From Pontibacter beigongshangensis (GTDB taxonomy: Bacteria; Bacteroidota; Bacteroidia; Cytophagales; Hymenobacteraceae): a stretch of DNA of 64,000 bases. Positions 34,497 to 42,829 of this stretch are shown here, one piece after another. The position numbers were made by a program, and so were the translations under genes. Numbering within the stretch: position 1 is the stretch's first letter; each line of letters starts with the position of its first letter. The stretch is taken from contig NZ_VFSD01000019.1 in the NCBI RefSeq assembly GCF_014332515.1, positions 1-64,000 on the forward strand, read 5' to 3'. Under the pieces are notes generated by a model. It saw only the letters and a list, made by a program, of their open reading frames with translations. It ran no database searches and was not told the origin of the DNA.

Positions 34497-35879
34497 TTAT
34501 TCTTGATGGCCGGACTGTGATTTCTCTACGATAGCTGAGGTTAAGTTTCTTTGTTTTCCCAGCAGTTCCGCTACCAGGGGTGTCAGTTCATTCTCCCCGG
34601 CAACGGTTACATTCACCAAATTGAAAGCAGCCTCCCCGCGAAGCATACGCCAGCGCCAGTCCCACTGGTCGATGGTTTGGTGCGAACCATTATCCATCCA
34701 CCAGGCAGTGTACAACTTCTCATCGGCGTGGTGCAGTTCGCCGGTGTAAACGGTGGTGCTGCCAACCTGTAGCGCACGCACCTGCCGGAACAGGTAGCCA
34801 CTGCCTTCCCAGCAGATGAGCGGATGGTGCTCGGTGGAGTAAAAAGCCCTGATCGGCTTCAGGTACACCAAGGCCTGCCTGTTCGTGAACTTTAGTACGC
34901 CCTCGTCCAGCTGTTCTTCCTCAAAACCTTCAAAATCTGCAGCTACAGCCGTGCCGACCGGTTCTGGTTTGTTGACTACAAACACCCCGGCAACCAGCAG
35001 CGACAGCAACAGGCAGAGATTCAGGAGTGCAATTATTCTAATGGATTTGCCCCTCCAGAGCCTCTGCGGCTGCTGATGCCGCTCTACCCCAAACTTACTG
35101 TAACAGCTCCTGGCCAGCAGGTAAAACGGCAGCACCGCATACAGTAGCAGGCAGAGCAGCCCCATCAGGTCGTGCAGCGGGTGGTCGGGCATAATCCGGA
35201 AAAGGACCAGCAGCAGAATGCGCAACAGGTTGCAGCCCAGGTTAAGCAGCAGCATGAGCCCCAGCAGCAGGACCGCTAAACCATTCGGGAAATCTTTGCT
35301 ACCTCGCTTCTGCAGGTGAGCCAGCAAAAACACCGCCAGCAACAGCGACACCGCCAGCATCGAAAGGCCTGCACAAGCCGGGTCAACAGCGAACTCTTCT
35401 CCATGCAGCAGGATCACGTTGCCGGCCGCCTCAGCAGGCAGGTGCCATAGCTGCAGCAGTTGTACGGCCGCTTCGGTGAGCTGCAACCGCAGCGGGAAAC
35501 TCAATATATTGGAAATGTACCTGAAAATAGGAGAACCGAGGAGCAGGAGCAGCACGGGGTAAATACCTACGCTTCCGAACACACTGCCCAGGCTCCACCA
35601 CAAGGCCAGTACCCAGGCAAAAAAGAAGACGGTGCCCGCCTGTGTATAAGCAGCCAGGGCCACCATGGCAAAGACACATACTCCTTTTAGCAAAGAGTAC
35701 TGCTGCGGCCCTTTTGCCTGCGCCACCAGGGGTAGCAGCGCGAGCGCGAGCAGCCAGGGCATATCCCAGAGCAGGTAATCTTTCAGAAAGATGAAGCCGA
35801 GCAGCAGGTAGCCGGCTGCCAGGGCGGCCGTAGCAACCTGCTGCCTGCCCACCCGCTGCCATGTTACAACGAATTGCAT
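34497..35879 (-). CDS. xrtN: Exosortase N (XrtN)-type transpeptidase-like membrane protein
   Basis: A 460-aa exosortase. The start is the ATG at 35879, which overlaps the upstream stop (TAATG), so translation is coupled to the substrate gene; the frame is open further upstream. About eight membrane helices carry the catalytic triad: Cys in VDPACAGLSML, Arg in NLLRILLLV and His in HDLMGLL. A C-terminal periplasmic domain (about 300-460; HHPLICWEGSGY) follows. It should process the PEP-CTERM-like tail of the VIT-domain protein encoded just upstream. Residues about 267-283 (QQPQRLWRGKSIRIIA) are encoded by a copy of the dispersed repeat. Confidence 0.85.
   Translation of the reverse strand: MQFVVTWQRVGRQQVATAALAAGYLLLGFIFLKDYLLWDMPWLLALALLPLVAQAKGPQQYSLLKGVCVFAMVALAAYTQAGTVFFFAWVLALWWSLGSVFGSVGIYPVLLLLLGSPIFRYISNILSFPLRLQLTEAAVQLLQLWHLPAEAAGNVILLHGEEFAVDPACAGLSMLAVSLLLAVFLLAHLQKRGSKDFPNGLAVLLLGLMLLLNLGCNLLRILLLVLFRIMPDHPLHDLMGLLCLLLYAVLPFYLLARSCYSKFGVERHQQPQRLWRGKSIRIIALLNLCLLLSLLVAGVFVVNKPEPVGTAVAADFEGFEEEQLDEGVLKFTNRQALVYLKPIRAFYSTEHHPLICWEGSGYLFRQVRALQVGSTTVYTGELHHADEKLYTAWWMDNGSHQTIDQWDWRWRMLRGEAAFNLVNVTVAGENELTPLVAELLGKQRNLTSAIVEKSQSGHQE
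35030..35081 (-). repeat. Dispersed repeat, copy 10, inside the xrtN reading frame
   Basis: In the gene's direction: CATCAGCAGCCGCAGAGG arm, CTCTGGAGGGGC core, then CCATTAGAATAATTG. Both arm and core are present. It is translated as part of XrtN between the exosortase core and the C-terminal domain. Confidence 0.8.
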
Positions 35880-38398
35880 TAGCGGAGCAGATAGGGTTTT
35901 AAAGTAAGCGTGGCCACCAGCAGCAGCACCACCATAATCAGGGCCCACTCCTCCGGCTCCGGCACCGCCCCGGATGATTTGATGGAGGCATTCTCCAGGG
36001 TGTCTTTGCTTTTCTCAATGCCAAACCTGTCATAATCCTCCTGCGTTTCCAGCACGATGAGGCTCGAAACAGGGCTCACAATGTTGGCCATACGGGCCTC
36101 CTCCAGGTGCTGCTCTTCTATAAAACCTTTCCTGAAATAGTTGGCGCCGATCTGCTGCAGCAGGTGGTTATAGGCAAACAGGCGCAGCAGGTGGTCCGGC
36201 GCGGAAGCAGGAGCCGCAGAGGCAGCCGTTCTGATCAGGCTCAGGCCCGATGCTCCAATGGCTACTTCCGCATCAGAGGTGTAGGTTCTGATAAACTTCT
36301 GCTGCCGGAGCTGCTCCTGCAGCTCGGTGGTGGAGCCGGTGTTTACAGCCAGTACCTGCAGCTCTTTCAGGGTTTTGAGGTAAGGGGAGAGGTGTGGTCC
36401 GAGGTGGTACATCCGGATAGGTGTTTGGTGCGGCAGTTTTTCTGCCAGCTGTGCACTGAATCCGCTTCCTTTCAGGTCTTGGAGGTTAGGGGAGTTGAGG
36501 GTGCTTTTGCTGATGAGCAGCGCCTGCTCCGGCTCCCTGATGCGGTGCAAGGGGAACAGCGAAAAGCCCTGGTCCAGCAACCTGTCGAACAGCAGCTCCC
36601 GGTTCTCCTCCGTCAGTTTTATCATTTCACCGTCAAACACATACACCTTTCTGTGCTGCACAGTTTCCCATACGGCTGTTGCCTCTGCCTCGGACCAGGA
36701 GCTGTTCAGGTCGAGGTAAATGCGTTGCGGGGCGAAATGCTCTGCAGTAATAGTCTGGGGTGCCAGATAGTAGCGGTGGCCTTGCCAGTTGAAGGCATCG
36801 GTGCTGAGGGCAGGTGGGGCAAGCCGTATCTGCCAGTCGTGGCGGTACTTGCCCTGGAAGCGGTGCTGGCCGGGCTTTTCTTCTTTAAAGTCAGGCGGAA
36901 GAGCCAGGTCTGAGGTAAGCGCCTCCAGGTAGACCATGGCTGTTTCCGGAGCACCTGTTGCCGATGGTCCGCTGAAGTAGATATTGTCGTACACCAGCTG
37001 CCCCGCTTCTGCACGCAGGGGCGAAATGATGCCAATTTTAAACTGCCGGTTTTCAACGGGGGTGCAGGGGAAGATCCGGACGGAGACGGTATTGCCCTCC
37101 TGCCAGTGCACCACCGAGGGGTCACGTCGTTCGCGGCCTACTATGGTGGTATAGGCGCTGTCGGCTTTGCTTTGGGTAGTAAGGGCGGCTTTTTCTTCGA
37201 TGCCGTTTACCCACAGCGATAGCGAGCTCACCACGCTGCCTTCGGGCAGGTGAAAGGTGTAAATCGCTTCCTGCTGGTTCCAGGTGCGGGGGTGGCTGTT
37301 ACGGATGCTGAGCACTTTCTCGGTGTAGCTGATGCGGTACTGCGGGAACAACCGTACCTGCGACACCACCCGGGTGGTGCTGAGGCTTCTGCCTGTCCAA
37401 AGGCGCTGCTGTGCATGGTGCCGGGCATCGTAGAGGCTTTCGAGAATTTTAATGCGTTCATCAGCGTCCAGGGCCGGTTTACCGAACAGAAAGGCGGCAA
37501 TCATCACCAGCGGGTCATGTTGTTTTACTTCATCGAAATTAGTGGAGGGAAAGTCCCAGGCGGAGAAGTTTTCGGAAGGCACCTGGTACACGAGCTCCGA
37601 CTTTATCAGTTTTTCGGTGAACTGATCGGGCGGTAGTTGCTGGCTGATGGTTACCCAGCGGGGCAGTTCCGTGTTATCCTGGATGATATAGTCGTTCTGC
37701 AACTGGCTTAGCTGGTTGTTGCGCTCGTACCACTGCCCCAGGAAATGCACCAGGAACAGGAGCGGGAGCACAGCGCCACCGCCAAAGCTGTAGATAAAGC
37801 GGTCATTTTCGCGCCAGGCCCTGATGGCGACCAGCACCAGGCAGACCACCACTTGCAGCGGCACCAGCACATGAAGACCAATGCCAATGAATAGCGCGCC
37901 AACCACGCCGATCAGGTACAGCGGTGCCAGGTAGAGGGCGTAGTACAGCATCAGCATCAGGCCGGCCCCCAGCCAGAACAGCAGCAGGTGGCGGGCCACT
38001 ACAGGCAGGTTGACACGGAATGTATAGCCCACCATGGCCACGCCCAGCGTTATCAGGTACAGGTCCAGCCATTGGGCAGAGTCCTGGAAAATAGGGATCT
38101 CGCGGTTGAGCGAGAAACAGCTGATCAGGGCCAGCACCAGGTACAGGAACAGGTTCTCAGGCCGGAAAGAAGGCGAACGGAACTTAAGACAGCCGCTCAC
38201 CCCCAGGATCAGCAGATAACCGGCGGCCAGGCAGTAGTTGAACATAAAGATGCCGAAGAGTTCCACGTTCTTAGGCACCAGGTCCCACTCCGGGAGCAGG
38301 AACAGGAGGAGGGAGAGCAGGACAAGGCCTACGCCAGTGAGCTGCACCACAGGCCACTTGGCTACGGCAGCTTCTTCTTTCTTGATTATTGCTTTCAT
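35879..38398 (-). CDS. XrtN-system VIT-domain membrane protein (exosortase substrate)
   Basis: An 839-aa protein. The N-terminal third has about seven membrane helices, the middle (about 345-500) is a VIT-like (vault/inter-alpha-trypsin) domain with FHLPEGSVVSSLSLWVNG, and the last 30 residues form a sorting signal: VPEPEEW, a membrane helix (ALIMVVLLLVATLTL) and a final basic residue. This is the known partner of exosortase N, encoded immediately downstream with a one-base overlap. The cellular role of the pair is not established. An ACTTTG-N5-CAAAG site lies just before its start. Confidence 0.82.
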   Translation of the reverse strand: MKAIIKKEEAAVAKWPVVQLTGVGLVLLSLLLFLLPEWDLVPKNVELFGIFMFNYCLAAGYLLILGVSGCLKFRSPSFRPENLFLYLVLALISCFSLNREIPIFQDSAQWLDLYLITLGVAMVGYTFRVNLPVVARHLLLFWLGAGLMLMLYYALYLAPLYLIGVVGALFIGIGLHVLVPLQVVVCLVLVAIRAWRENDRFIYSFGGGAVLPLLFLVHFLGQWYERNNQLSQLQNDYIIQDNTELPRWVTISQQLPPDQFTEKLIKSELVYQVPSENFSAWDFPSTNFDEVKQHDPLVMIAAFLFGKPALDADERIKILESLYDARHHAQQRLWTGRSLSTTRVVSQVRLFPQYRISYTEKVLSIRNSHPRTWNQQEAIYTFHLPEGSVVSSLSLWVNGIEEKAALTTQSKADSAYTTIVGRERRDPSVVHWQEGNTVSVRIFPCTPVENRQFKIGIISPLRAEAGQLVYDNIYFSGPSATGAPETAMVYLEALTSDLALPPDFKEEKPGQHRFQGKYRHDWQIRLAPPALSTDAFNWQGHRYYLAPQTITAEHFAPQRIYLDLNSSWSEAEATAVWETVQHRKVYVFDGEMIKLTEENRELLFDRLLDQGFSLFPLHRIREPEQALLISKSTLNSPNLQDLKGSGFSAQLAEKLPHQTPIRMYHLGPHLSPYLKTLKELQVLAVNTGSTTELQEQLRQQKFIRTYTSDAEVAIGASGLSLIRTAASAAPASAPDHLLRLFAYNHLLQQIGANYFRKGFIEEQHLEEARMANIVSPVSSLIVLETQEDYDRFGIEKSKDTLENASIKSSGAVPEPEEWALIMVVLLLVATLTLKPYLLR

Positions 38399-38406
38399 GT
38401 TTATAA

Positions 38407-38424
38407 AGTACTTTGTTTTTCAAA
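38407..38424 (-). promoter_or_regulatory. ACTTTG-N5-CAAAG(C) inverted repeat, site 1
   Basis: TACTTTG-TTTTT-CAAAGC lies 10-26 bases upstream of the VIT-domain gene start. It matches the sites at 40488-40504 and 41472-41488 except for the last base. Confidence 0.65.
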
Positions 38425-38604
38425 GCGGATAAAGAAATAATATTACTGTTTGATGCTGGTGGTTTGTCAGATTAGAATTTCAACATTAGGAATGATGGCA
38501 ATCGGGCTTTCCGGCGGCTCTGCAAGTAGTAAACCTTTATAATTATTAATTTGGAGGAGTTCCAAGTGCATTTAAGAAGAATCTGTTGCATGTGAGGTGG
38601 ATCA

Positions 38605-38657
38605 GAAGCAACAGGAGCAGCAGGGGGCTCCTGGAGGCTGTTTTAATTAGAATAATT
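38605..38657 (+). repeat. Dispersed repeat, copy 11
   Basis: GAAGCAACAGGAGCAGCAG arm, CTCCTGGAGGC core, then TTTTAATTAGAATAATT. Confidence 0.8.
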
Positions 38658-38818
38658 CCTACATACCGACGTCTTTCTCTTCTCAACCTGACCCGGCAAT
38701 ATTTTCCTGAGGTATCTTAAGGATACCTGACTACTGCTCCTGCAGATGCCGGAAATACGATTTTCAGGATGCAATACTTCTTACTAAAGCTTGTTGTGCA
38801 AAGCTGCTGACCCAATTA

Positions 38819-40063
38819 TTACCTGAACCAGAATAGGAGGGGAAACAGGAAAGTGACGATAATGATCCATATACTGTAAATGGGCAGGAAAGCGGCGATT
38901 CTGCTTCCTACGTCGGCAATATCAGCTTTTTTTGTCAGCACCTGGTAAAGGCTTACGGTTACAAGCAGGAGGTTTACCAGGATCAGCAGATTGCTCCCAA
39001 GAACTGCGGCCCTGTTAGGTGTAATGCCCCATTCGGAAATCCGGAACAGAATGGCCGATAAGGCAATGCCATTGACGGTGATGGTAAGAACGGATAGGAG
39101 GAAAAGAATGAAGGTTGCTGCGCGGCGCTGCGCCACTCTGGACGTTTCGGCTACCGAAAAGAAGATGAGGGCCATCACCCCGATCAGCAGCAGGTTGAAA
39201 ATCAGCAGAAATTCCCGGTCGTTATAAGGATCTTTTCCAGCATACACGATAGCGATAAGATAAGCCAGCAGCATCACCAGCACCAGCGGACTAAATAGCC
39301 TGGCAATAACCGGAGACACTTTGTTTACCAGTTGCGGATTGGTTTGGGTAAGATAAGTTGCTACTATGGGGATGGCGGGCAACCCGAAGAACACGACATA
39401 CTCAAAGTAGAATTTCTCGATTTCAACGCCGATCAGCGAAAAAAGCCCCACTGTTATTCCCGTAAGTATGACTCCTGCTATGGTCAGCAGCGCCGCCATT
39501 ACCAGCAAGTCGCCGTTGAACCTTAAGTACGCCAGCCGCTTATCGTAGTTGCCAAACCTGCTCCCGGTAAACGCCAGGCCTAAAACGGACCACAGAAACA
39601 GGAGCAGGTGGATGCAGGACAATACCAAGGTATCGCTGTTCTCATTATCGGGGAGAGAGTTGATAAAAACAAGTGCAACTCCTGTTACCACAGTAAGAAA
39701 TATAATCTGCCTCACTTGGAGCGCGTTCTTCCAGCCAAAGAAAGCTGTCAGGAACGGGAAAAAGATGAACCCTATGTTTCTGGGGTAGAAAAAGTCTTCT
39801 TCGATAACAAATATGGCGGGGATTTTGGCTATGATGCCAGCCAGAAGTACAGCACCTACTACAAAATAAAGGTCTTTGCGTGTTCCCCAGGTTATTTCCT
39901 CGTGCAGGTAGTTGAGCCTTTCGTGCCAGAACACAGCCAGCGGACTATCCTGGAGGTCTGGGTACAAGGTATTGAAGGCACTTTTAAAGCTTTGCCTGTT
40001 CTGCCGGTACAGCTTTTCGAGCTGACCCGGGTCGTTTAGATGAGTAAGTATTTCGTCTCTCAT
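38819..40063 (-). CDS. DUF4153-family multi-pass membrane protein
   Basis: A 414-aa protein with about 11-12 membrane helices after a soluble N-terminus. The segment FRISEWGITPNRAAVLGSN is the hallmark of the DUF4153 family. Function unknown. It is the last gene of a minus-strand cluster: membrane protein, HTH regulator, small membrane protein, DUF4153. This grouping recurs in Bacteroidota genomes as far as I recall. Confidence 0.82.
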   Translation of the reverse strand: MRDEILTHLNDPGQLEKLYRQNRQSFKSAFNTLYPDLQDSPLAVFWHERLNYLHEEITWGTRKDLYFVVGAVLLAGIIAKIPAIFVIEEDFFYPRNIGFIFFPFLTAFFGWKNALQVRQIIFLTVVTGVALVFINSLPDNENSDTLVLSCIHLLLFLWSVLGLAFTGSRFGNYDKRLAYLRFNGDLLVMAALLTIAGVILTGITVGLFSLIGVEIEKFYFEYVVFFGLPAIPIVATYLTQTNPQLVNKVSPVIARLFSPLVLVMLLAYLIAIVYAGKDPYNDREFLLIFNLLLIGVMALIFFSVAETSRVAQRRAATFILFLLSVLTITVNGIALSAILFRISEWGITPNRAAVLGSNLLILVNLLLVTVSLYQVLTKKADIADVGSRIAAFLPIYSIWIIIVTFLFPLLFWFR

Positions 40064-40117
40064 GGTTCATCACTTAAAGTGCTCTAGCTCCTTCTTTCAT
40101 GCCGTGCCTTAGGCGGT

Positions 40118-40453
40118 TTAATCCCACATGGTGCCGTCTAATCCTAACACTATACCAAGCCAAAGCCCAATAACATATACCACCAGGCTCAGGAGAATAG
40201 CCCATGTTCTGTTAAAGCCGCGGGAACGCTGGTAGTCCATAAAAGCGCAAAATGCTCCCCCCATGGCACCGGCTAAAGGCGTGATGAGTAGCGGCCTGAT
40301 CATCCAGAATTTTCCCCAATCCGGATGTGGCGCATCCACTCCAAAAACAAAAAATGAGATCACTAAAAAGGCAATTCCCGCACCCAGCAGGATGGGATTA
40401 ACAAACCGGGGAGCTTGGTTTCTGTTTTGAGTTAAGTTTTCTTTCGTTGTCAT
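40118..40453 (-). CDS. Small three-helix membrane protein
   Basis: A 111-aa protein with about three membrane helices (FVNPILLGAGIAFLVISFFV, a central PLLITPLAGAMGGAF helix and WAILLSLVVYVIGLWLGIVLG) ending in LDGTMWD. Database relatives are sometimes called 'potassium transporter KefB', but the length rules out a real KefB. Function unknown. It lies between the HTH regulator and DUF4153 and has its own ACTTTG-N5-CAAAGT site upstream. Confidence 0.75.
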   Translation of the reverse strand: MTTKENLTQNRNQAPRFVNPILLGAGIAFLVISFFVFGVDAPHPDWGKFWMIRPLLITPLAGAMGGAFCAFMDYQRSRGFNRTWAILLSLVVYVIGLWLGIVLGLDGTMWD

Positions 40454-40487
40454 GATATTGCGGCTTTAGGGGTTTTCCATTGAAAGT

Positions 40488-40504
40488 ACTTTGAAGTTCA
40501 AAGT
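40488..40504 (-). promoter_or_regulatory. ACTTTG-N5-CAAAGT inverted repeat, site 2, with -7 element
   Basis: ACTTTG-AAGTT-CAAAGT lies about 35-51 bases upstream of the 40453 start. On the minus strand it overlaps TAACTTTG, an exact -7 element, but no TTTG is seen at the usual -33 position. Confidence 0.65.
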
Positions 40505-40519
40505 TATTAAGCAAAAAAA

Positions 40520-40828
40520 TTAGTCGTTGTTCCGGTTGTTCAGAATCAGTTGCTCGAGGGCATTAAGGTGCTCCTTAAAGGCATTTTTGCCCAGGTCGGT
40601 GGCCTGGTAGGTGGTGTTAGGCTTGCGGCCCACAAACTGCTTTTCTACACGAAGGTAGCTAGCTTCCTCCAGTGCGCGCAGGTGGCTGGCAAGGTTGCCA
40701 TCGGTGAGTTGCAGCGTCTCTTTCAGGGTGTTGAAGTCCACGCGTTCCTCTACCATCAGCACCGACATAATGCCGAGCCTGGCCCTGCTCTCGAAGGCTT
40801 TGTTTATATTTTCTAAGTATTCTTTCAC
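40520..40828 (-). CDS. Small winged-HTH transcriptional regulator (HTH_34/ArsR-like)
   Basis: A 102-aa DNA-binding protein, start GTG at 40828. The sequence SRARLGIMSVLMVEERVDFNTLKETLQLTDGNLASHLRALEEASYLRVEKQFVGRKPNTTYQ-type layout is split over a wHTH with wing, followed by a C-terminal helix for dimerisation. No cysteine metal site is seen. It lies 12 bp after the membrane protein gene at 40841 and should be co-transcribed with it. It is the obvious candidate to bind the ACTTTG-N5-CAAAGT sites in this cluster (inference). Confidence 0.85.
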   Translation of the reverse strand: MKEYLENINKAFESRARLGIMSVLMVEERVDFNTLKETLQLTDGNLASHLRALEEASYLRVEKQFVGRKPNTTYQATDLGKNAFKEHLNALEQLILNNRNND

Positions 40829-40840
40829 ACTGCTGCTGCC

Positions 40841-41464
40841 TTAGCGCTCGTACTTAAAGTACATGATGGTGCCGTACAAAATATGGAGCACCCCGAAACC
40901 GATTGTCCACGACAGCAGCCCGTAGCCGATAAACAGGCTGGCCACCAGCCCCAGCGCAATCTCGCAGAAGCCCAGGTAGCGAATGTCGCTCAGGGTGTAT
41001 TTGCTGCCATTAATCAGCGCCAGGCCATAGAAAACGAGCATCGACGGGGCCACCAGGTAAATAATGCCATGGTAGAGCAGCACCGCACAAAAGAGACCAC
41101 CCACACCTAGCGGAATGGCCAGGTTCAGGAGCAGGCGTTTCACTTTGCTATCCCAGACCGGTTGCTGCTGCCTCCGGGCTTTGCGGGTGGTAAAGTAAAT
41201 AGCAGATGCAAGGGCAAACACCATCACCAGAAGCGCCACCGTCACCAGGAACTGCAGCACTTCTACGTTCAGGCCAGACTGAATGGCAGTGCGGTACTTG
41301 ATGTTATGCGTGCTCAGGTACCATTTTACGACGCCTGCCCCCACCAGGGCACAAACCCCCGCAGCAATACCGGAAAGTCCGCTCAACGAAATAAAGCGGC
41401 TGGACCGGTCCATGATGTTCCGGATCTCCTGGAGAGTGGCAAGTTGCTCGTGCTGCTGATTCAT
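40841..41464 (-). CDS. Five- to six-helix membrane protein paired with the wHTH regulator
   Basis: A 207-aa protein, start ATG at 41464 (MNQQHEQLATLQEIRNIMDRSSRF). The open frame extends to 41728 but that part crosses the dispersed repeat and is not coding. About five to six membrane helices follow a short cytosolic helix (SLSGLSGIAAGVCALVGAGV, then VTVALLVMVFALASAIYF, and so on). Proteins of this type commonly precede a small wHTH regulator in Bacteroidota. Function unknown; it may be a membrane sensor for the regulator. Confidence 0.8.
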   Translation of the reverse strand: MNQQHEQLATLQEIRNIMDRSSRFISLSGLSGIAAGVCALVGAGVVKWYLSTHNIKYRTAIQSGLNVEVLQFLVTVALLVMVFALASAIYFTTRKARRQQQPVWDSKVKRLLLNLAIPLGVGGLFCAVLLYHGIIYLVAPSMLVFYGLALINGSKYTLSDIRYLGFCEIALGLVASLFIGYGLLSWTIGFGVLHILYGTIMYFKYER

Positions 41465-41471
41465 ATAAAGT

Positions 41472-41513
41472 ACTTTGTGTTTCAAAGTTAAAATTAGTTT
41501 TTGATTTTGCAAG
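41472..41513 (-). promoter_or_regulatory. Promoter with overlapping ACTTTG-N5-CAAAGT operator, site 3
   Basis: On the minus strand CTTG (41513-41510), a 19-base spacer and TAACTTTG (41490-41483) form a near-ideal Bacteroidota promoter. The inverted repeat ACTTTG-TGTTT-CAAAGT (41472-41488) covers the -7 element and likely start site, an ideal repressor position. The ATG follows about 7 bases later, leaving a very short leader. Confidence 0.7.
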
Positions 41514-41581
41514 CGGAAGAGGGGAAATTTATTTCGGCAGGAGGGGAGGCCGGGTTCTCCGGAAGGGCAGGCTCTGTGGTT

Positions 41582-41625
41582 AGCAGGAGCAAAAGGCTTG
41601 GGAGGGGCTTTTTTATTCAAATAAT
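41582..41625 (+). repeat. Dispersed repeat, copy 12
   Basis: AGCAGGAGCAAAAGG arm, CTTGGGAGGGGC core and TTTTTTATTCAAATAAT. Confidence 0.75.
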
Positions 41626-42089
41626 CGTTGGTTGCTGAATTGTTGGTTTGGGAGCTGTTGCTGTCAAACCAACAAAAGCTAGCAGGAACTGCGTATGTTG
41701 CGAGGGTTTTGCAGCTATAAATATACATTTAGTAAAAACTATATAGGAAAATTGTATATTATTTGCTTATTTGACTTACGTCTTCAGCAACCTCTTCATC
41801 AGAGGATCAATCTTGAGAAACAGCAACTAAGCGAAAAGGCCACAGGAAGGATGAAGTCAACTCCGCACATAGTGCAGATAAGCGTAGGTATCGGGTGGTA
41901 TTACGTTTATCTGCTTGTGTTTGGGAAGTTAATAAAACAAGGAAAATCATTAATAGGCTGCCAATACCAACCAAGTGTTTGAAATCGAATAGATAATAGT
42001 GGAGTCCAGGAACCACCATAAAAACGGGGCGGAATCGAAAAGCCTAACGAGTAGAGAAAACATAATCACTTTAAAGCATTACTTTAAAA

Positions 42090-42383
42090 ATGAAAAAAGG
42101 ATTTTTACAATTAACTTTAGTTCTAGGACTAACCGTTGCAATGTCATCATGTTATACTTACACTCATACTGTTGGCAGGGGAGCCCAGACAGGGGTAGAG
42201 GTAAAGAAGATGAACCATTATCTAATATATGGACTTGCGCCAGTTGGAGTTTCCAACCCGAAGGATATGGCAGGCGGTGCTGAAGATTATGAAGTCACAA
42301 TAACACATACGTTTGTGGACGGGCTGATTAACGCCGTTACCTTTGGCCTTTATACGCCTACAACAACTATTGTAAGAAAGTAA
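42090..42383 (+). CDS. Bor-family lipoprotein
   Basis: A 97-aa lipoprotein (lipobox MSSC, Cys 21). The C-terminal half, GGAEDYEVTITHTFVDGLIN then FGLYTPTTTIV, matches the phage lambda Bor pattern GGAE...TFVNGLL...LGIYTP. Bor-like proteins are small outer-membrane lipoproteins linked to serum resistance in E. coli; the role here is unknown. A strong hairpin follows the stop. Confidence 0.75.
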   Translation: MKKGFLQLTLVLGLTVAMSSCYTYTHTVGRGAQTGVEVKKMNHYLIYGLAPVGVSNPKDMAGGAEDYEVTITHTFVDGLINAVTFGLYTPTTTIVRK

Positions 42384-42390
42384 TTGAATC

Positions 42391-42420
42391 TTGTAGCGGC
42401 CGGACTATCGGCCGCTACAA
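42391..42420 (+). terminator. Perfect 12-bp hairpin after the Bor-like gene
   Basis: TTGTAGCGGCCG-GACTAT-CGGCCGCTACAA, 7 bp after the stop. There is no T-run, so termination may be partial. Confidence 0.65.
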
Positions 42421-42438
42421 ACTTTAAAATTCAGGGAA

Positions 42439-42630
42439 TTGAAATACCTCATCAATACTATTGGGATTGTAATCGTTATAATTTCCCTAATTAATTTATG
42501 GAAGCATATTGGCGAAATTGGAAAGCTTTCTGAATATGGGAAAGGGTTTGTATTCGGTAACATCTTATTGCTCATAATTGGGCTTACAACTATTTATTTC
42601 GGCCTGAAGAAAAAGAAAACCGGCCCCTAA
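42439..42630 (+). CDS. Small two-helix membrane protein
   Basis: A 63-aa frame starting at TTG 42439 (MKYLINTIGIVIVIISLIN). Two hydrophobic segments flank a short polar loop (KHIGEIGKLSEYGKG), and it ends in a basic tail. No family recognised. The TTG start and small size make it uncertain, but the composition is typical of real small membrane proteins. Confidence 0.5.
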   Translation: MKYLINTIGIVIVIISLINLWKHIGEIGKLSEYGKGFVFGNILLLIIGLTTIYFGLKKKKTGP

Positions 42631-42829
42631 CGGTTTGTAGACATCAGCCTTCGGCCGACGGTTTGCTTAGTACTATTGCAATAGCGGAAGTTTCGTTCCT
42701 CTGCTATAAAAAAAAAAGCGCAAACTGCACAGGCTAACTATATGACCGGAAACCGGACTAAACGGGAATGACTGGGGTAACAAATCAAACGTACTAAAAG
42801 ATAATTTAGATGACCCTGGCCAAAATACC

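Larger units (their letters stand above)
38399..38818. other. Intergenic region with operator-like site and repeat copy 11
   Basis: Apart from the inverted-repeat site near 38407 and the dispersed repeat at 38605-38657 I see nothing coding. Confidence 0.5.
41465..42089. other. Intergenic region upstream of the Bor-like gene
   Basis: Besides the promoter and repeat copy 12 I see no gene; a 95-codon plus-strand frame from 41695 looks spurious. Confidence 0.45.

Noticed and set aside
40118..40453. KefB potassium transporter
   Set aside because: Only 111 residues with three helices; real KefB proteins are over 500 residues with a TrkA-N domain, so the name would be misleading.
41695..41982. 95-codon plus-strand open frame
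   Set aside because: Composition looks non-coding and no domain is recognisable.
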